This document shows, piece by piece, positions 1 to 6,887 of a stretch of 11,927 nucleotides of DNA. The stretch is from assembly GCA_042091035.1 (NCBI GenBank), contig JBELIG010000090.1, positions 1-11,927 of the forward strand, in the 5' to 3' direction. The notes beneath the pieces were generated by a model, which was given only the letters and a program-made list of their open reading frames with translations, was not told the DNA's origin and did no database searches. Source of the stretch: AM-2324 sp042091035. GTDB lineage: Bacteria > Bacteroidota > Bacteroidia > Chitinophagales > Saprospiraceae. Within the stretch, counting starts at the first letter, position 1; every line of letters begins with the position of its first letter. A program made the translations under genes and the position numbers.

Positions 1-24
1 AAAGATAGAAATCCGAATAAATAA
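1..24 (+). CDS. possible 3' end of an upstream gene (partial)
   Basis: Read in the first frame, the window opens with seven sense codons (KDRNPNK) and a TAA at 22-24, 9 bases before the response regulator start. RprY-like regulators are often encoded directly after their sensor kinase, so this could be a kinase tail. The other two frames also stop soon (at 8 and 64), so the frame cannot be proved from so few bases. Confidence 0.2.
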   Translation, partial: KDRNPNK

Positions 25-33
25 TTTTATAAG

Positions 34-759
34 ATGGCAGAGAAGAACTATTCAATATTATTAGTCGAGGACGATGAGAACTTTGGAGATGTATTACGAT
101 CGTATTTGGAGATGCATGATTTTAGTGTCACTCTAATGAAAGATGGTATGCAAGGATATGACGCTTATAAAAAGGGATCATATGACTTGTGCATATTTGA
201 TGTAATGATGCCGAAGAAGGATGGATTCTCCCTGGCAAAGGATATCCGTGAGTCTGATAAAGAGATTCCAATTATATTTCTAACGGCTAGAGCAATGAAG
301 GAAGATGTTATTCAGGGCTTCAAACTCGGTGCGGATGATTATATAACAAAACCGTTTTCATCGGAGGAGCTTTTGTTTAGAGTTCAAGCTATTCTGAAAA
401 GGTCTAAGCAAGTCGTTGAAACCAATGATGAGGCTAAGGAATATATGATAGGAGATTTTCATTTTAATTTTCCGCTTAGAATCCTTACTTACAAAGGAGG
501 TGATAATGAAGATGTTGAAAAGTTATCCCCGAAGGAAGCTCAGTTGTTAAAGATGTTTGCACAACGAATAAATGATGTACTTCCTAGGTCTGAGGCGCTT
601 ACAAATATTTGGGGTGAAGATAATTACTTTACAGCTCGGTCAATGGATGTGTTTGTAACTAAGTTGAGAAAATATCTTAAACGAGATGGGAATATTGAAA
701 TCGTCAATATTCATGGAAATGGTTTTCAGTTACTCGTGAAAGAAGAATATATAGGATAA
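34..759 (+). CDS. rprY: OmpR/PhoB-family response regulator, RprY-like
   Basis: A cytoplasmic two-component DNA-binding regulator of 241 residues, normal for the family. The receiver domain (about 6-122) has the acidic pair Asp13/Asp14, the phospho-acceptor Asp56 in FDVMMPKKDG, Thr84 and Lys106 in the KPF motif, so it should be phosphorylatable. A winged-helix effector domain follows (about 135-236), with the LSPKEAQLL start and the NIHGNGFQL wing. The receiver closely resembles Bacteroides RprY as I remember it (DLC.DVMMPKKDGF, EIPIIFLTA, GADDYITKPF), so I use that symbol; orthology is an inference. The partner kinase is probably just upstream, outside the window. The start is the first ATG after an in-frame stop at 22-24. 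The gene converges on ftsH and ends in a shared terminator. It contains a perfect internal Shine-Dalgarno-like sequence at 493-504. Confidence 0.93.
   Translation: MAEKNYSILLVEDDENFGDVLRSYLEMHDFSVTLMKDGMQGYDAYKKGSYDLCIFDVMMPKKDGFSLAKDIRESDKEIPIIFLTARAMKEDVIQGFKLGADDYITKPFSSEELLFRVQAILKRSKQVVETNDEAKEYMIGDFHFNFPLRILTYKGGDNEDVEKLSPKEAQLLKMFAQRINDVLPRSEALTNIWGEDNYFTARSMDVFVTKLRKYLKRDGNIEIVNIHGNGFQLLVKEEYIG
493..550 (+). other. internal perfect anti-16S match with a 14-codon out-of-frame ORF
   Basis: AAAGGAGGTGAT at 493-504 would pair along all 12 bases with the usual 3' end of 16S rRNA. An ATG follows at 506, 5 bases after GGAGG, and opens a 14-codon reading frame (MKMLKSYPRRKLSC, stop at 548-550) in the +2 frame relative to the host gene. 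In the host frame it encodes Tyr-Lys-Gly-Gly-Asp. It may simply be a coding coincidence or a ribosome pause site. Translation of the small frame is unproven. Confidence 0.25.
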
Positions 760-792
760 AAAAAAAGCTGGTTTTAAACCAGCTTTTTTTTT
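758..792. terminator. bidirectional intrinsic terminator between response regulator and ftsH
   Basis: The hairpin GCTGGT (767-772), loop TTTAA, ACCAGC (778-783) is flanked by an A tract (758-766) and a T tract (784-792). It therefore has a U-run on either strand and can end both convergent transcripts. It begins at the last base of the regulator's stop codon region, and the ftsH stop codon (791-793 read on the minus strand) lies inside the T tract, so there is no spare spacer. Confidence 0.9.
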
Positions 793-2767
793 ATTCAGTA
801 ATACTTTGCTCTTTTTCTTCCGATCCCTCTTCTTCCTGAAAAACATCAGAGAAGGGTCTTGGTCCGATAAGTCTTTCGACATCTTCTTTCAAGAGAACCT
901 CACGTTCAAGCAATGCCTTAGCAAGAATTTCTAACTCTTTAGATTTATCTTTTAACAAATCCTGAGCTCTTTGATATTGTTGAGCAGCAAGCTTTCTAAC
1001 TTCTGTATCAATCATTGCAGCTGTTTGATCTGAATATGGCTTTTGCCATTGACCATTTGTCAAGCCATAGAATGATACCTGACCTACTTCATTATTCATA
1101 CCGAAATAAGAGATCATACTGTATCCCATTTTCGTGATTTGGTCAAGGTCATTTTGAGCACCAGTAGATATTTTTCCAAACATATTTTGTTCAGCAGCTC
1201 GTCCACCAAAAGTCATACACATTCTATCTAGAAGTTGTTCTTTGCGTGTAATGTATTCTTCTTTTGGAAGGTATTGCGCATAACCTAATGTTCCAATTCC
1301 TCTTGGTACGATAGTTACCTTAACTAAAGGTGATGCATGTTCGAGGAACCAACCACAGATCGCATGGCCTGCTTCATGGTATGCTATAATTTCTTTCTCG
1401 TTTTTAGAGATAAATTTATTTTTCTTCTCGAGTCCACCAATCACTCTATCTAAAGCGTGGTTGAAATCATCTAGATCGACAGATCCTTTATTTCTTCTTG
1501 CCGCCACAAGAGCAGCCTCATTACAGATATTTGCTATGTCAGCACCTGCAAATCCTGAGGTCATTTCTGCTAGTTGCCCTGCCTTTATACCTTCAGCTGT
1601 CTTAATATTCTTAAGGTGAACACTAAAGATTGCAGTACGACCTTTAAGATCTGGCCTGTCAATGCCTATTTGTCTGTCAAAACGACCTGGTCTAAGCAAT
1701 GCTGAATCCAATACGTCAGGTCTATTTGTTGCAGCCATTATAATAACTGCTTTGTCTGTAGCAAAACCATCCATCTCTACAAGTAATTGATTAAGGGTGT
1801 TTTCACGCTCATCATTGCTTCCTTGCATATTATTTCTTCCCCTTGCTCGACCAATTGCATCGATCTCATCTATAAAGATAATACAAGGTGCTTTTTCTCT
1901 TGCTTGCTTGAATAGATCTCTAACTCTAGAAGCACCAACCCCTACAAACATTTCAACGAAATCTGATCCTGAAATTGTGAAGAAAGGTACTTCAGCTTCT
2001 CCTGCAACAGCTTTTGCCATCAATGTTTTACCGGTACCTGGTTCACCTACAAGGAGGACTCCTTTAGGGATTTTACCTCCAAGTGCAGTATATTTTTTTG
2101 GATGCTTTAAGAAGTCTACAATTTCCATTACTTCTTCCTTTGCTTCATCAAGACCGGCAACATCTGAAAATGTAACATTTACCTTTGCGCCTTGATCAAA
2201 TAAAGTCGCTTTAGATTTGCCTATGTTGAAGATTTGGGAGCCTGGACCTGCTCCGCCTCCACCCATTCGGCGGAAAAGGAAAACCCAAATTAGCACGAGG
2301 ATAAGTATTGGTAATAACCAACCAAAGTTTTCAAAGATATTTACTTCATTCCCATAGGTTATAATAATCTCACTATTATCTCTTCTTTTAAGTTCTTGAT
2401 TGTAGTTATCAATCTTCTTCTCAAAATTTTCTAGAGAACCAAATATATATTTGTAATGATAGTTAGATGATTTGTATTGAACCTTTGGACTGTCATCATC
2501 CGAAAAGTCTTTTTTAGCTGCCTCCTCAGTAAGCGTGATGTATGCAAATTCCTTGTTCTTTATGATTTTTACTTCCAAGATCTCATTGGCTTGAGCCTTA
2601 TCTCGAAAACCCACTTCAGTCAACTCTTTCTGACCACTATCCATAAGAAGAACATTCAGGATGATGATAAGAAAGGCAAGGCCTGCATAAATCCAGAACG
2701 GCTTTATTTTGGGTCCGTTCTGAGGAGCCTTGTTATTGTCCGTATTCTTAGGTTTGTTATTTTCCAT
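791..2767 (-). CDS. ftsH: ATP-dependent zinc metalloprotease FtsH
   Basis: A membrane-anchored AAA+ protease that extracts and degrades membrane proteins and some regulators. The protein has 658 residues (E. coli about 644). Transmembrane segments lie at about 24-42 and 149-165, with a periplasmic FtsH_ext domain between them and an RRMGGGG linker after. The AAA module shows Walker A GEPGTGKT (241-248), the FVGVG pore loop (274-278), Walker B IIFIDE (296-301) and arginine fingers Arg362 and Arg365. The zinc site HEAGH (464-468) plus the third ligand Asp540 (in TGAQND) are intact, so it should be active. The C-terminus is an acidic tail (EEEGSEEKEQ). It lies 90 bases downstream of rsfS on the same strand, an arrangement I recall from other Bacteroidota, and is probably co-transcribed. 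A small hairpin sits in its leader. Confidence 0.98.
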   Translation of the reverse strand: MENNKPKNTDNNKAPQNGPKIKPFWIYAGLAFLIIILNVLLMDSGQKELTEVGFRDKAQANEILEVKIIKNKEFAYITLTEEAAKKDFSDDDSPKVQYKSSNYHYKYIFGSLENFEKKIDNYNQELKRRDNSEIIITYGNEVNIFENFGWLLPILILVLIWVFLFRRMGGGGAGPGSQIFNIGKSKATLFDQGAKVNVTFSDVAGLDEAKEEVMEIVDFLKHPKKYTALGGKIPKGVLLVGEPGTGKTLMAKAVAGEAEVPFFTISGSDFVEMFVGVGASRVRDLFKQAREKAPCIIFIDEIDAIGRARGRNNMQGSNDERENTLNQLLVEMDGFATDKAVIIMAATNRPDVLDSALLRPGRFDRQIGIDRPDLKGRTAIFSVHLKNIKTAEGIKAGQLAEMTSGFAGADIANICNEAALVAARRNKGSVDLDDFNHALDRVIGGLEKKNKFISKNEKEIIAYHEAGHAICGWFLEHASPLVKVTIVPRGIGTLGYAQYLPKEEYITRKEQLLDRMCMTFGGRAAEQNMFGKISTGAQNDLDQITKMGYSMISYFGMNNEVGQVSFYGLTNGQWQKPYSDQTAAMIDTEVRKLAAQQYQRAQDLLKDKSKELEILAKALLEREVLLKEDVERLIGPRPFSDVFQEEEGSEEKEQSITE

Positions 2768-2785
2768 TAACTGTTAATTAATATT

Positions 2786-2805
2786 TTGTTACCTCTAAGT
2801 AACAA
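2786..2805 (-). repeat. small inverted repeat in the rsfS-ftsH spacer
   Basis: TTGTTAC (2786-2792) and GTAACAA (2799-2805) form a perfect 7-base inverted repeat with a 6-base loop. In the minus-strand transcript it sits 19-38 bases before the ftsH start codon. No U-run follows, so it does not look like a terminator. It could be an mRNA leader hairpin, a processing site or a protein-binding dyad. No clear TTTG / TAnnTTTG promoter was found in this 90-base spacer. Confidence 0.4.
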
Positions 2806-2857
2806 GCAAAGTATTTAGATGTTTTCTTTATTAGATTAATGACAGGATTATGTCTAT

Positions 2858-3241
2858 CTATAGGTCCTGGAATTCGGTGAATCGCGCATCACTCCATAAT
2901 TCTTCAAGCTCATAAAATTTCCTTGTTTCTGGATAAAAAATATGAATTACTGTATGGAAGTAATCTAAACAAATCCATGTAGAACTCTCGTAACCTTCAA
3001 AATTCACAGGATATTCTCCTAATTCATTCTTAAGTCTTAGTTTAATGTTATCTGCGATAGCTTTTACCTGAGTAGTAGAATCACCCTCGCAAATTACAAA
3101 AGTATTTGTTGGGGCATCGTGTAATTCAGAAAGGTCCAGCTTGGTAATATTTTTACCCTTTATATCTTGTATTGCATCAATGATCAAATCATTCAATTCC
3201 TGCTCTATATCCAACTGCTCTGATTTTGTTAATGTATTCAA
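2858..3241 (-). CDS. rsfS: ribosomal silencing factor RsfS
   Basis: A member of the RsfS/Iojap family (DUF143), which binds ribosomal protein uL14 and prevents joining of the 30S and 50S subunits, lowering translation when nutrients are short. The 127 residues match the usual bacterial length. The segment from DLSEL (36-40) and the TNTFVICEGDS strand (45-55), through VKAIADNIK (59-67), to the signature GYESSTWICLDYFHTVIHIF (83-102) and the end motif FYELEELWSDA (109-119) covers the whole fold. The family's usual DYG is DYF here, a mild variation. It is upstream of ftsH on the same strand and divergent from birA. A TAAATTTG sequence on the minus strand (3366-3373) is a possible -7 element, without a good -33 partner. 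Confidence 0.95.
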   Translation of the reverse strand: MNTLTKSEQLDIEQELNDLIIDAIQDIKGKNITKLDLSELHDAPTNTFVICEGDSTTQVKAIADNIKLRLKNELGEYPVNFEGYESSTWICLDYFHTVIHIFYPETRKFYELEELWSDARFTEFQDL

Positions 3242-3365
3242 ACGATATTTATTTTAAACGATTGTAAATAAACGGCTTGTAATTAATTTTATTCTTAAGA
3301 CAATCTAGTCTTTTTTAAAACGAATTTCAATCCATTTTAGTTTGTTTAAGCTTAACTCTAAAGTG

Positions 3366-3373
3366 CAAATTTA
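3366..3373 (-). promoter_or_regulatory. candidate -7 element for rsfS-ftsH
   Basis: Read on the minus strand this is TAAATTTG, an exact match to the Bacteroidota -7 consensus TAnnTTTG. It lies about 125 bases before the rsfS start. The nearest minus-strand TTG lies 26 bases upstream, longer than the usual 19-21, so the -33 part is unsupported. Confidence 0.35.
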
Positions 3374-3386
3374 ATAAACACTTTGC

Positions 3387-3394
3387 TATCTTTC
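3387..3394 (+). promoter_or_regulatory. candidate -7 element for birA-cinA
   Basis: TATCTTTC matches seven of eight positions of TAnnTTTG and lies 26 bases before the birA TTG start, which would give a leader of about 20 bases. No TTTG is seen at the expected -33 position. It falls in the 178-base divergent spacer (3242-3419) shared with rsfS. Confidence 0.3.
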
Positions 3395-3419
3395 TGCTTC
3401 AATTACAAATAATAGCAAT

Positions 3420-4184
3420 TTGGAACGCATAGAAACACTCTTTTTAGGCAAAGATCTCCGTTTTTACAAGGAATTAGAGTCAACGAACAAGATGTTGAAG
3501 ACTTTGCTAAGGGAAGAAAAGTGTTCAGAAGGTCTTGTTGTAAAGGCTGATTTTCAATCTGCAGGACGTGGTCAGCGCAATACAGAGTGGATTTCTCCCG
3601 AAGGAGATAATTTACTAATGTCCTTGTTACTTTTTCCCAAGTTCCTTCGCCCAGAGCAACAATTTGATTTAAACAAGATTGTAAGCCTCTCTATTCTCAG
3701 TTTGCTGGAAAGCCTAGGTATAGAGAATGTAAAGGTTAAATGGCCAAATGATGTTTATGTTTCAAATAAAAAAATTTCAGGGATATTGATCGAAAATGGA
3801 CTGAGTGGTAGCACTATTTCCGAATCTATCCTTGGAGTAGGATTAAATATAAACACAGTTGTGTTTCCTGAAAAAATAAAATCTAAAACCTGCTCTATAG
3901 CAACTATTCTGGGAAAAAGGTTTGATGTAAATGAAATTTTATTCCAATTAATCAAAAACATAGAACAATACTATTTGTTATTAAAAGCTGGAAAGTCTAA
4001 AGGAATTCATAAGCAATTTGAAGACTCCATGTACGGTATGAATCTGCAAAGAAGCTATACCTTGGCAGATGGTAGCACAATAGATGGTGTCATAAAAGGA
4101 CTTGATGAATCTGGGAGGTTATTGGTACAGGTTGGAGATCAAATCAGACATTTTAGAAATAAAGAGTTACAGTTTAATTACTAA
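3420..4184 (+). CDS. birA: biotin--[acetyl-CoA-carboxylase] ligase, group I (no HTH)
   Basis: The enzyme activates biotin with ATP to biotinyl-5'-AMP and transfers it to the biotin carrier protein of acetyl-CoA carboxylase and related carboxylases. The 254 residues begin directly with the catalytic domain. Visible motifs are STN (21-23), the biotinyl-AMP loop SAGRGQRN (47-54), KWPND (107-111), and NKKISGILIE (116-125) with Lys118 aligned to the catalytic lysine. A small SH3-like C-terminal domain starts near 210. There is no N-terminal helix-turn-helix, so it should not act as a biotin repressor like E. coli BirA. The start is TTG: no in-frame ATG lies between the upstream stop (3375-3377) and codon 24, which is already past the STN motif. 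It is divergent from rsfS and is followed by cinA after 6 bases, probably in one operon. Confidence 0.95.
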   Translation: MERIETLFLGKDLRFYKELESTNKMLKTLLREEKCSEGLVVKADFQSAGRGQRNTEWISPEGDNLLMSLLLFPKFLRPEQQFDLNKIVSLSILSLLESLGIENVKVKWPNDVYVSNKKISGILIENGLSGSTISESILGVGLNINTVVFPEKIKSKTCSIATILGKRFDVNEILFQLIKNIEQYYLLLKAGKSKGIHKQFEDSMYGMNLQRSYTLADGSTIDGVIKGLDESGRLLVQVGDQIRHFRNKELQFNY

Positions 4185-4190
4185 GTCATT

Positions 4191-5432
4191 ATGACAATCA
4201 ATATAATTACGATAGGGGATGAGCTCTTGATAGGGCAGGTAATAGATACAAACTCCGCTTGGATTGGAAAGGCTGCCAATCAACTGGGCTTTGATCTTGG
4301 AAAAATTTATACTGTTTCAGATACCTACAGGGCAATTCAAGATACATTAGGCCTTGCAATAAAAGATTCCGATGTCGTGATTTTGACTGGAGGCCTTGGT
4401 CCTACAAAGGATGACATAAGCAAAAAGGCAATAGCTGAGTTCATGGATGACGATCTTGTTCATTCCGAAGTTTCTTGGGAGCATATTCAGGCTATGTTTA
4501 AAAGCTTTGGCCGTACACCATTAGAAATGCACAAGGAACAAGCAAAAGTGCCTTCTACAGCGCTTCTTTTGGAAAATAAGATGGGTACTGCTATGGGCAT
4601 GTGGATGGAGTATGCTGATACCATAATTATGTCTCTACCTGGAGTTCCATATGAAATGAAATATATAATGGAGCATGAAGGTTTTCCGAGGCTTCAATCT
4701 CGCTTTCCAAACCTTCAGCGCATTGAACATCGTACCTTGCACACCGTAGGCGTAGGAGAGGGGCAATTGTCTGAGAAGCTGGAAGATTTTGAAAATTCCT
4801 TACCAGTAGGATTGAAGTTAGCTTATCTGCCAAATGTTGGAAAGGTTCGTCTGCGCTTAAGTAAAACTAAGGAAAGTTCTGGGGACCTTGATTTAGATAT
4901 GTGGACTGCGAAAATGCGGACATTTGTAGAACCCTATGTGTTTGGTGAAGGAGAAACATCTATTTCTGAGGCACTTGGCCAATACTTGAAAGATAAGGGT
5001 TTGAAGATGGGTACAGCTGAATCATGTACTGGGGGTTTTATTAGTCATTTGATAACTGGGGTTTCTGGTTCTTCAGCATATTTCGAAGGTTCGGTGGTTT
5101 CTTATTCTAATGAAGTAAAAACAAACGTACTCAATGTCAAGGAAGAAACGCTAATCTCATATGGTGCGGTGAGCGAAGATGTTGTGCGTGAAATGCTCAA
5201 AGGTTTATTGAATTGTTTGTCAATTGATGTGGGAATTGCCATAAGTGGGGTAGCGGGTCCTACAGGTGGAACAAAAGATAAACCAGTTGGTACTGTATGG
5301 GTTGCAGTAGGAAATAAGGATAAGGTAGAAGTTCGCTTATTGAATATTTCTAAAAGCAGACAAAAGAACATTGAATATAGTGCTACTAGGGCACTTGGTA
5401 TGCTTTGGCAGTTTGTACGAACAAATTACTAA
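4191..5432 (+). CDS. cinA: CinA-family nicotinamide-nucleotide amidohydrolase
   Basis: A two-domain cytoplasmic protein of 413 residues, the usual length. The N-terminal MoCF-like domain (about 1-170) shows GDELLIGQVIDTNS (9-22) and TGGLGPTKDD (66-75); in CinA proteins it is linked to ADP-ribose pyrophosphatase activity. The C-terminal PncC domain (about 255-410) deamidates nicotinamide mononucleotide in NAD salvage; AESCTGG (276-282) holds the expected catalytic Ser278, and YSNEVK (305-310) and ISGVAGPTGG (351-360) are conserved. The old name 'competence/damage-inducible' comes from Gram-positive work and need not apply here. It starts 6 bases after the birA stop, so co-expression is likely although the two functions are not obviously linked. 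Confidence 0.96.
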   Translation: MTINIITIGDELLIGQVIDTNSAWIGKAANQLGFDLGKIYTVSDTYRAIQDTLGLAIKDSDVVILTGGLGPTKDDISKKAIAEFMDDDLVHSEVSWEHIQAMFKSFGRTPLEMHKEQAKVPSTALLLENKMGTAMGMWMEYADTIIMSLPGVPYEMKYIMEHEGFPRLQSRFPNLQRIEHRTLHTVGVGEGQLSEKLEDFENSLPVGLKLAYLPNVGKVRLRLSKTKESSGDLDLDMWTAKMRTFVEPYVFGEGETSISEALGQYLKDKGLKMGTAESCTGGFISHLITGVSGSSAYFEGSVVSYSNEVKTNVLNVKEETLISYGAVSEDVVREMLKGLLNCLSIDVGIAISGVAGPTGGTKDKPVGTVWVAVGNKDKVEVRLLNISKSRQKNIEYSATRALGMLWQFVRTNY

Positions 5433-5454
5433 AATGTAATAATTGGCTTAGTTA

Positions 5455-5486
5455 TTTGTTTGACCCTGATTAAAGCCTTAAATTTG
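5455..5486 (+). promoter_or_regulatory. Bacteroidota-type promoter for the E2 gene
   Basis: TTTG at 5455-5458 (-33) and TAAATTTG at 5479-5486 (-7) are separated by exactly 20 bases and fit the phylum consensus TTTG-N19-21-TAnnTTTG fully. Transcription would start near 5493, giving a leader of about 40 bases before the ATG at 5532. A second TTTG overlaps at 5459-5462 with a shorter 16-base spacer. It separates the E2 gene and probably its downstream neighbour from the birA-cinA unit. Confidence 0.75.
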
Positions 5487-5531
5487 TACCAGTTTTAGCC
5501 TTACACCAATAATAACTTAATTAATAAGCAT

Positions 5532-6860
5532 ATGGCACAAGTAGAGTTGATTATGCCCAAAATGGGTGAAAGTATCATAGAAGCAACCATATTGAAATGG
5601 GTTAAGCAAGTTGGAGATACTGTCGATGTCGATGAGACAATCCTAGAGATTGCAACTGACAAGGTAGATTCTGAGGTTCCTTCTCCAGTTGCCGGTACGA
5701 TCGCAGAAATACTTTTTCAAGAGGATGATGTGGTTGAGGTTGGGAAGGTCATTGCAATCATAGCAACTGAAGGTTCAGACTCGACTTCAGCAAGTAGCCC
5801 TTCTACGGAAAAAGCTCCAGCAAAAGAAGCAAAACCTGCTCCTTCGACGGCTGTTTCCACTTCCGATCAAAAGCCAGCAGTACCTGCAGTAGCAGCTACT
5901 TCCGTTAATACAAGTGGATCGGATAGGTTCTATTCACCATTGGTTAAAAATATTGCTGCAAAAGAAAATATCAGCCTTTCAGAACTTGAAACTATTCCAG
6001 GTTCAGGTGATCAAGGACGAGTAACTAAGAAAGATATCCTTTCATATATTTCTACAAGAGGGACCAGTCAACCAATGACTAGCCCTGCCCAAGCTAAAAT
6101 TTCTAGTCCATCGGTAACAGAGGCACCAAAGGTAGCTACTTCAGTTTCTGGTGACGTTGAGGTTATTGAGATGGACCGTATGCGTAAGATGATAGCAGAC
6201 CACATGGTTATGTCCAAATCTACATCACCGCACGTTACGTCTTTTGTTGAGATTGATGTTACAAATGTTGTGAACTGGAGAAACAGTATTAAAGCTGATT
6301 TTCAGGCGAAGTTTGGGGAAAAGATTACATTCACCCCGATATTCGTAGAGGCTGTGGCTAAAGCGATCCATGACTTTCCGCTTATCAATGTTTCTGTTGA
6401 TGGAACAAGCATCGTTAGAAAGAAGAATGTGAACGTTGGAATGGCAGCAGCATTACCGTCAGGTAACTTAATTGTTCCTGTTATCAAAAATGCGGATCAC
6501 TTATCACTACTAGGCTTGACTAAAGCTGTAAATGATCTTGCTACCAGAGCACGTGCAAATAAGCTGAAGCCTGAAGAAATACAAGGTGGCACATTTACTT
6601 TAACGAATGTAGGAACATTTGGAAATGTTATGGGTACTCCTATTATAAACCAACCTCAGGTGGCTATACTTGCTGTTGGTGCAATTCGTAAAAAGCCAGC
6701 TGTCGTAGAAACTGAATACGGAGATATGATTGTTCCAAGGCACATGATGTTTTTGTCACTTTCTTATGATCATCGTGTAGTAGACGGTGCATTAGGTGGA
6801 TCTTTCCTAAGAAAAATAGGAGATTACTTAGAACAATTTGACGGGAAAAGAAAAATATAA
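5532..6860 (+). CDS. 2-oxo acid dehydrogenase complex E2 (dihydrolipoyl acyltransferase)
   Basis: This is the acyl-transferring core of a pyruvate, 2-oxoglutarate or branched-chain 2-oxo acid dehydrogenase complex. The protein has 442 residues. An N-terminal lipoyl domain (1-80) carries the lipoyl lysine Lys44 in ATDKVDS. An Ala/Pro/Ser-rich flexible linker (81-130) follows, then a peripheral-subunit-binding domain (about 133-173, YSPLVKNIAAKE...GRVTKKDI), a second linker, and the catalytic domain (about 208-440) with DHRVVDG (413-419), His414 and Asp418. All catalytic residues are present. One lipoyl domain and this N-terminal pattern fit branched-chain or general Bacteroidota E2s, but no E1 or E3 gene is nearby to fix the substrate, so no symbol is given. 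It has its own promoter at 5455-5486. Confidence 0.93.
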   Translation: MAQVELIMPKMGESIIEATILKWVKQVGDTVDVDETILEIATDKVDSEVPSPVAGTIAEILFQEDDVVEVGKVIAIIATEGSDSTSASSPSTEKAPAKEAKPAPSTAVSTSDQKPAVPAVAATSVNTSGSDRFYSPLVKNIAAKENISLSELETIPGSGDQGRVTKKDILSYISTRGTSQPMTSPAQAKISSPSVTEAPKVATSVSGDVEVIEMDRMRKMIADHMVMSKSTSPHVTSFVEIDVTNVVNWRNSIKADFQAKFGEKITFTPIFVEAVAKAIHDFPLINVSVDGTSIVRKKNVNVGMAAALPSGNLIVPVIKNADHLSLLGLTKAVNDLATRARANKLKPEEIQGGTFTLTNVGTFGNVMGTPIINQPQVAILAVGAIRKKPAVVETEYGDMIVPRHMMFLSLSYDHRVVDGALGGSFLRKIGDYLEQFDGKRKI

Positions 6861-6887
6861 TAGATTGTAGGAAACATTCGAATAAAT

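Noticed and set aside
95..104. TACGATCGTA palindrome in the response-regulator gene
   Set aside because: A 10-base palindrome within conserved coding sequence is expected by chance and has no partner sites nearby.
1797..2195. 132-codon plus-strand reading frame opposite ftsH
   Set aside because: It lies wholly antisense to the strongly conserved AAA domain and its translation has no recognisable features; it is a shadow of ftsH codon use.
2477..2770. 97-codon plus-strand reading frame opposite the ftsH N-terminus
   Set aside because: Antisense to the transmembrane and periplasmic part of ftsH, with no promoter and no family signature.
5102..5371. 89-codon minus-strand frame inside cinA
   Set aside because: Antisense to the conserved PncC domain; biased composition as expected for a shadow frame.
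5426..5446. ATTAC/GTAAT inverted repeat at the cinA stop as a terminator
   Set aside because: Only five A/T-rich pairs with no following T-run; too weak to call.
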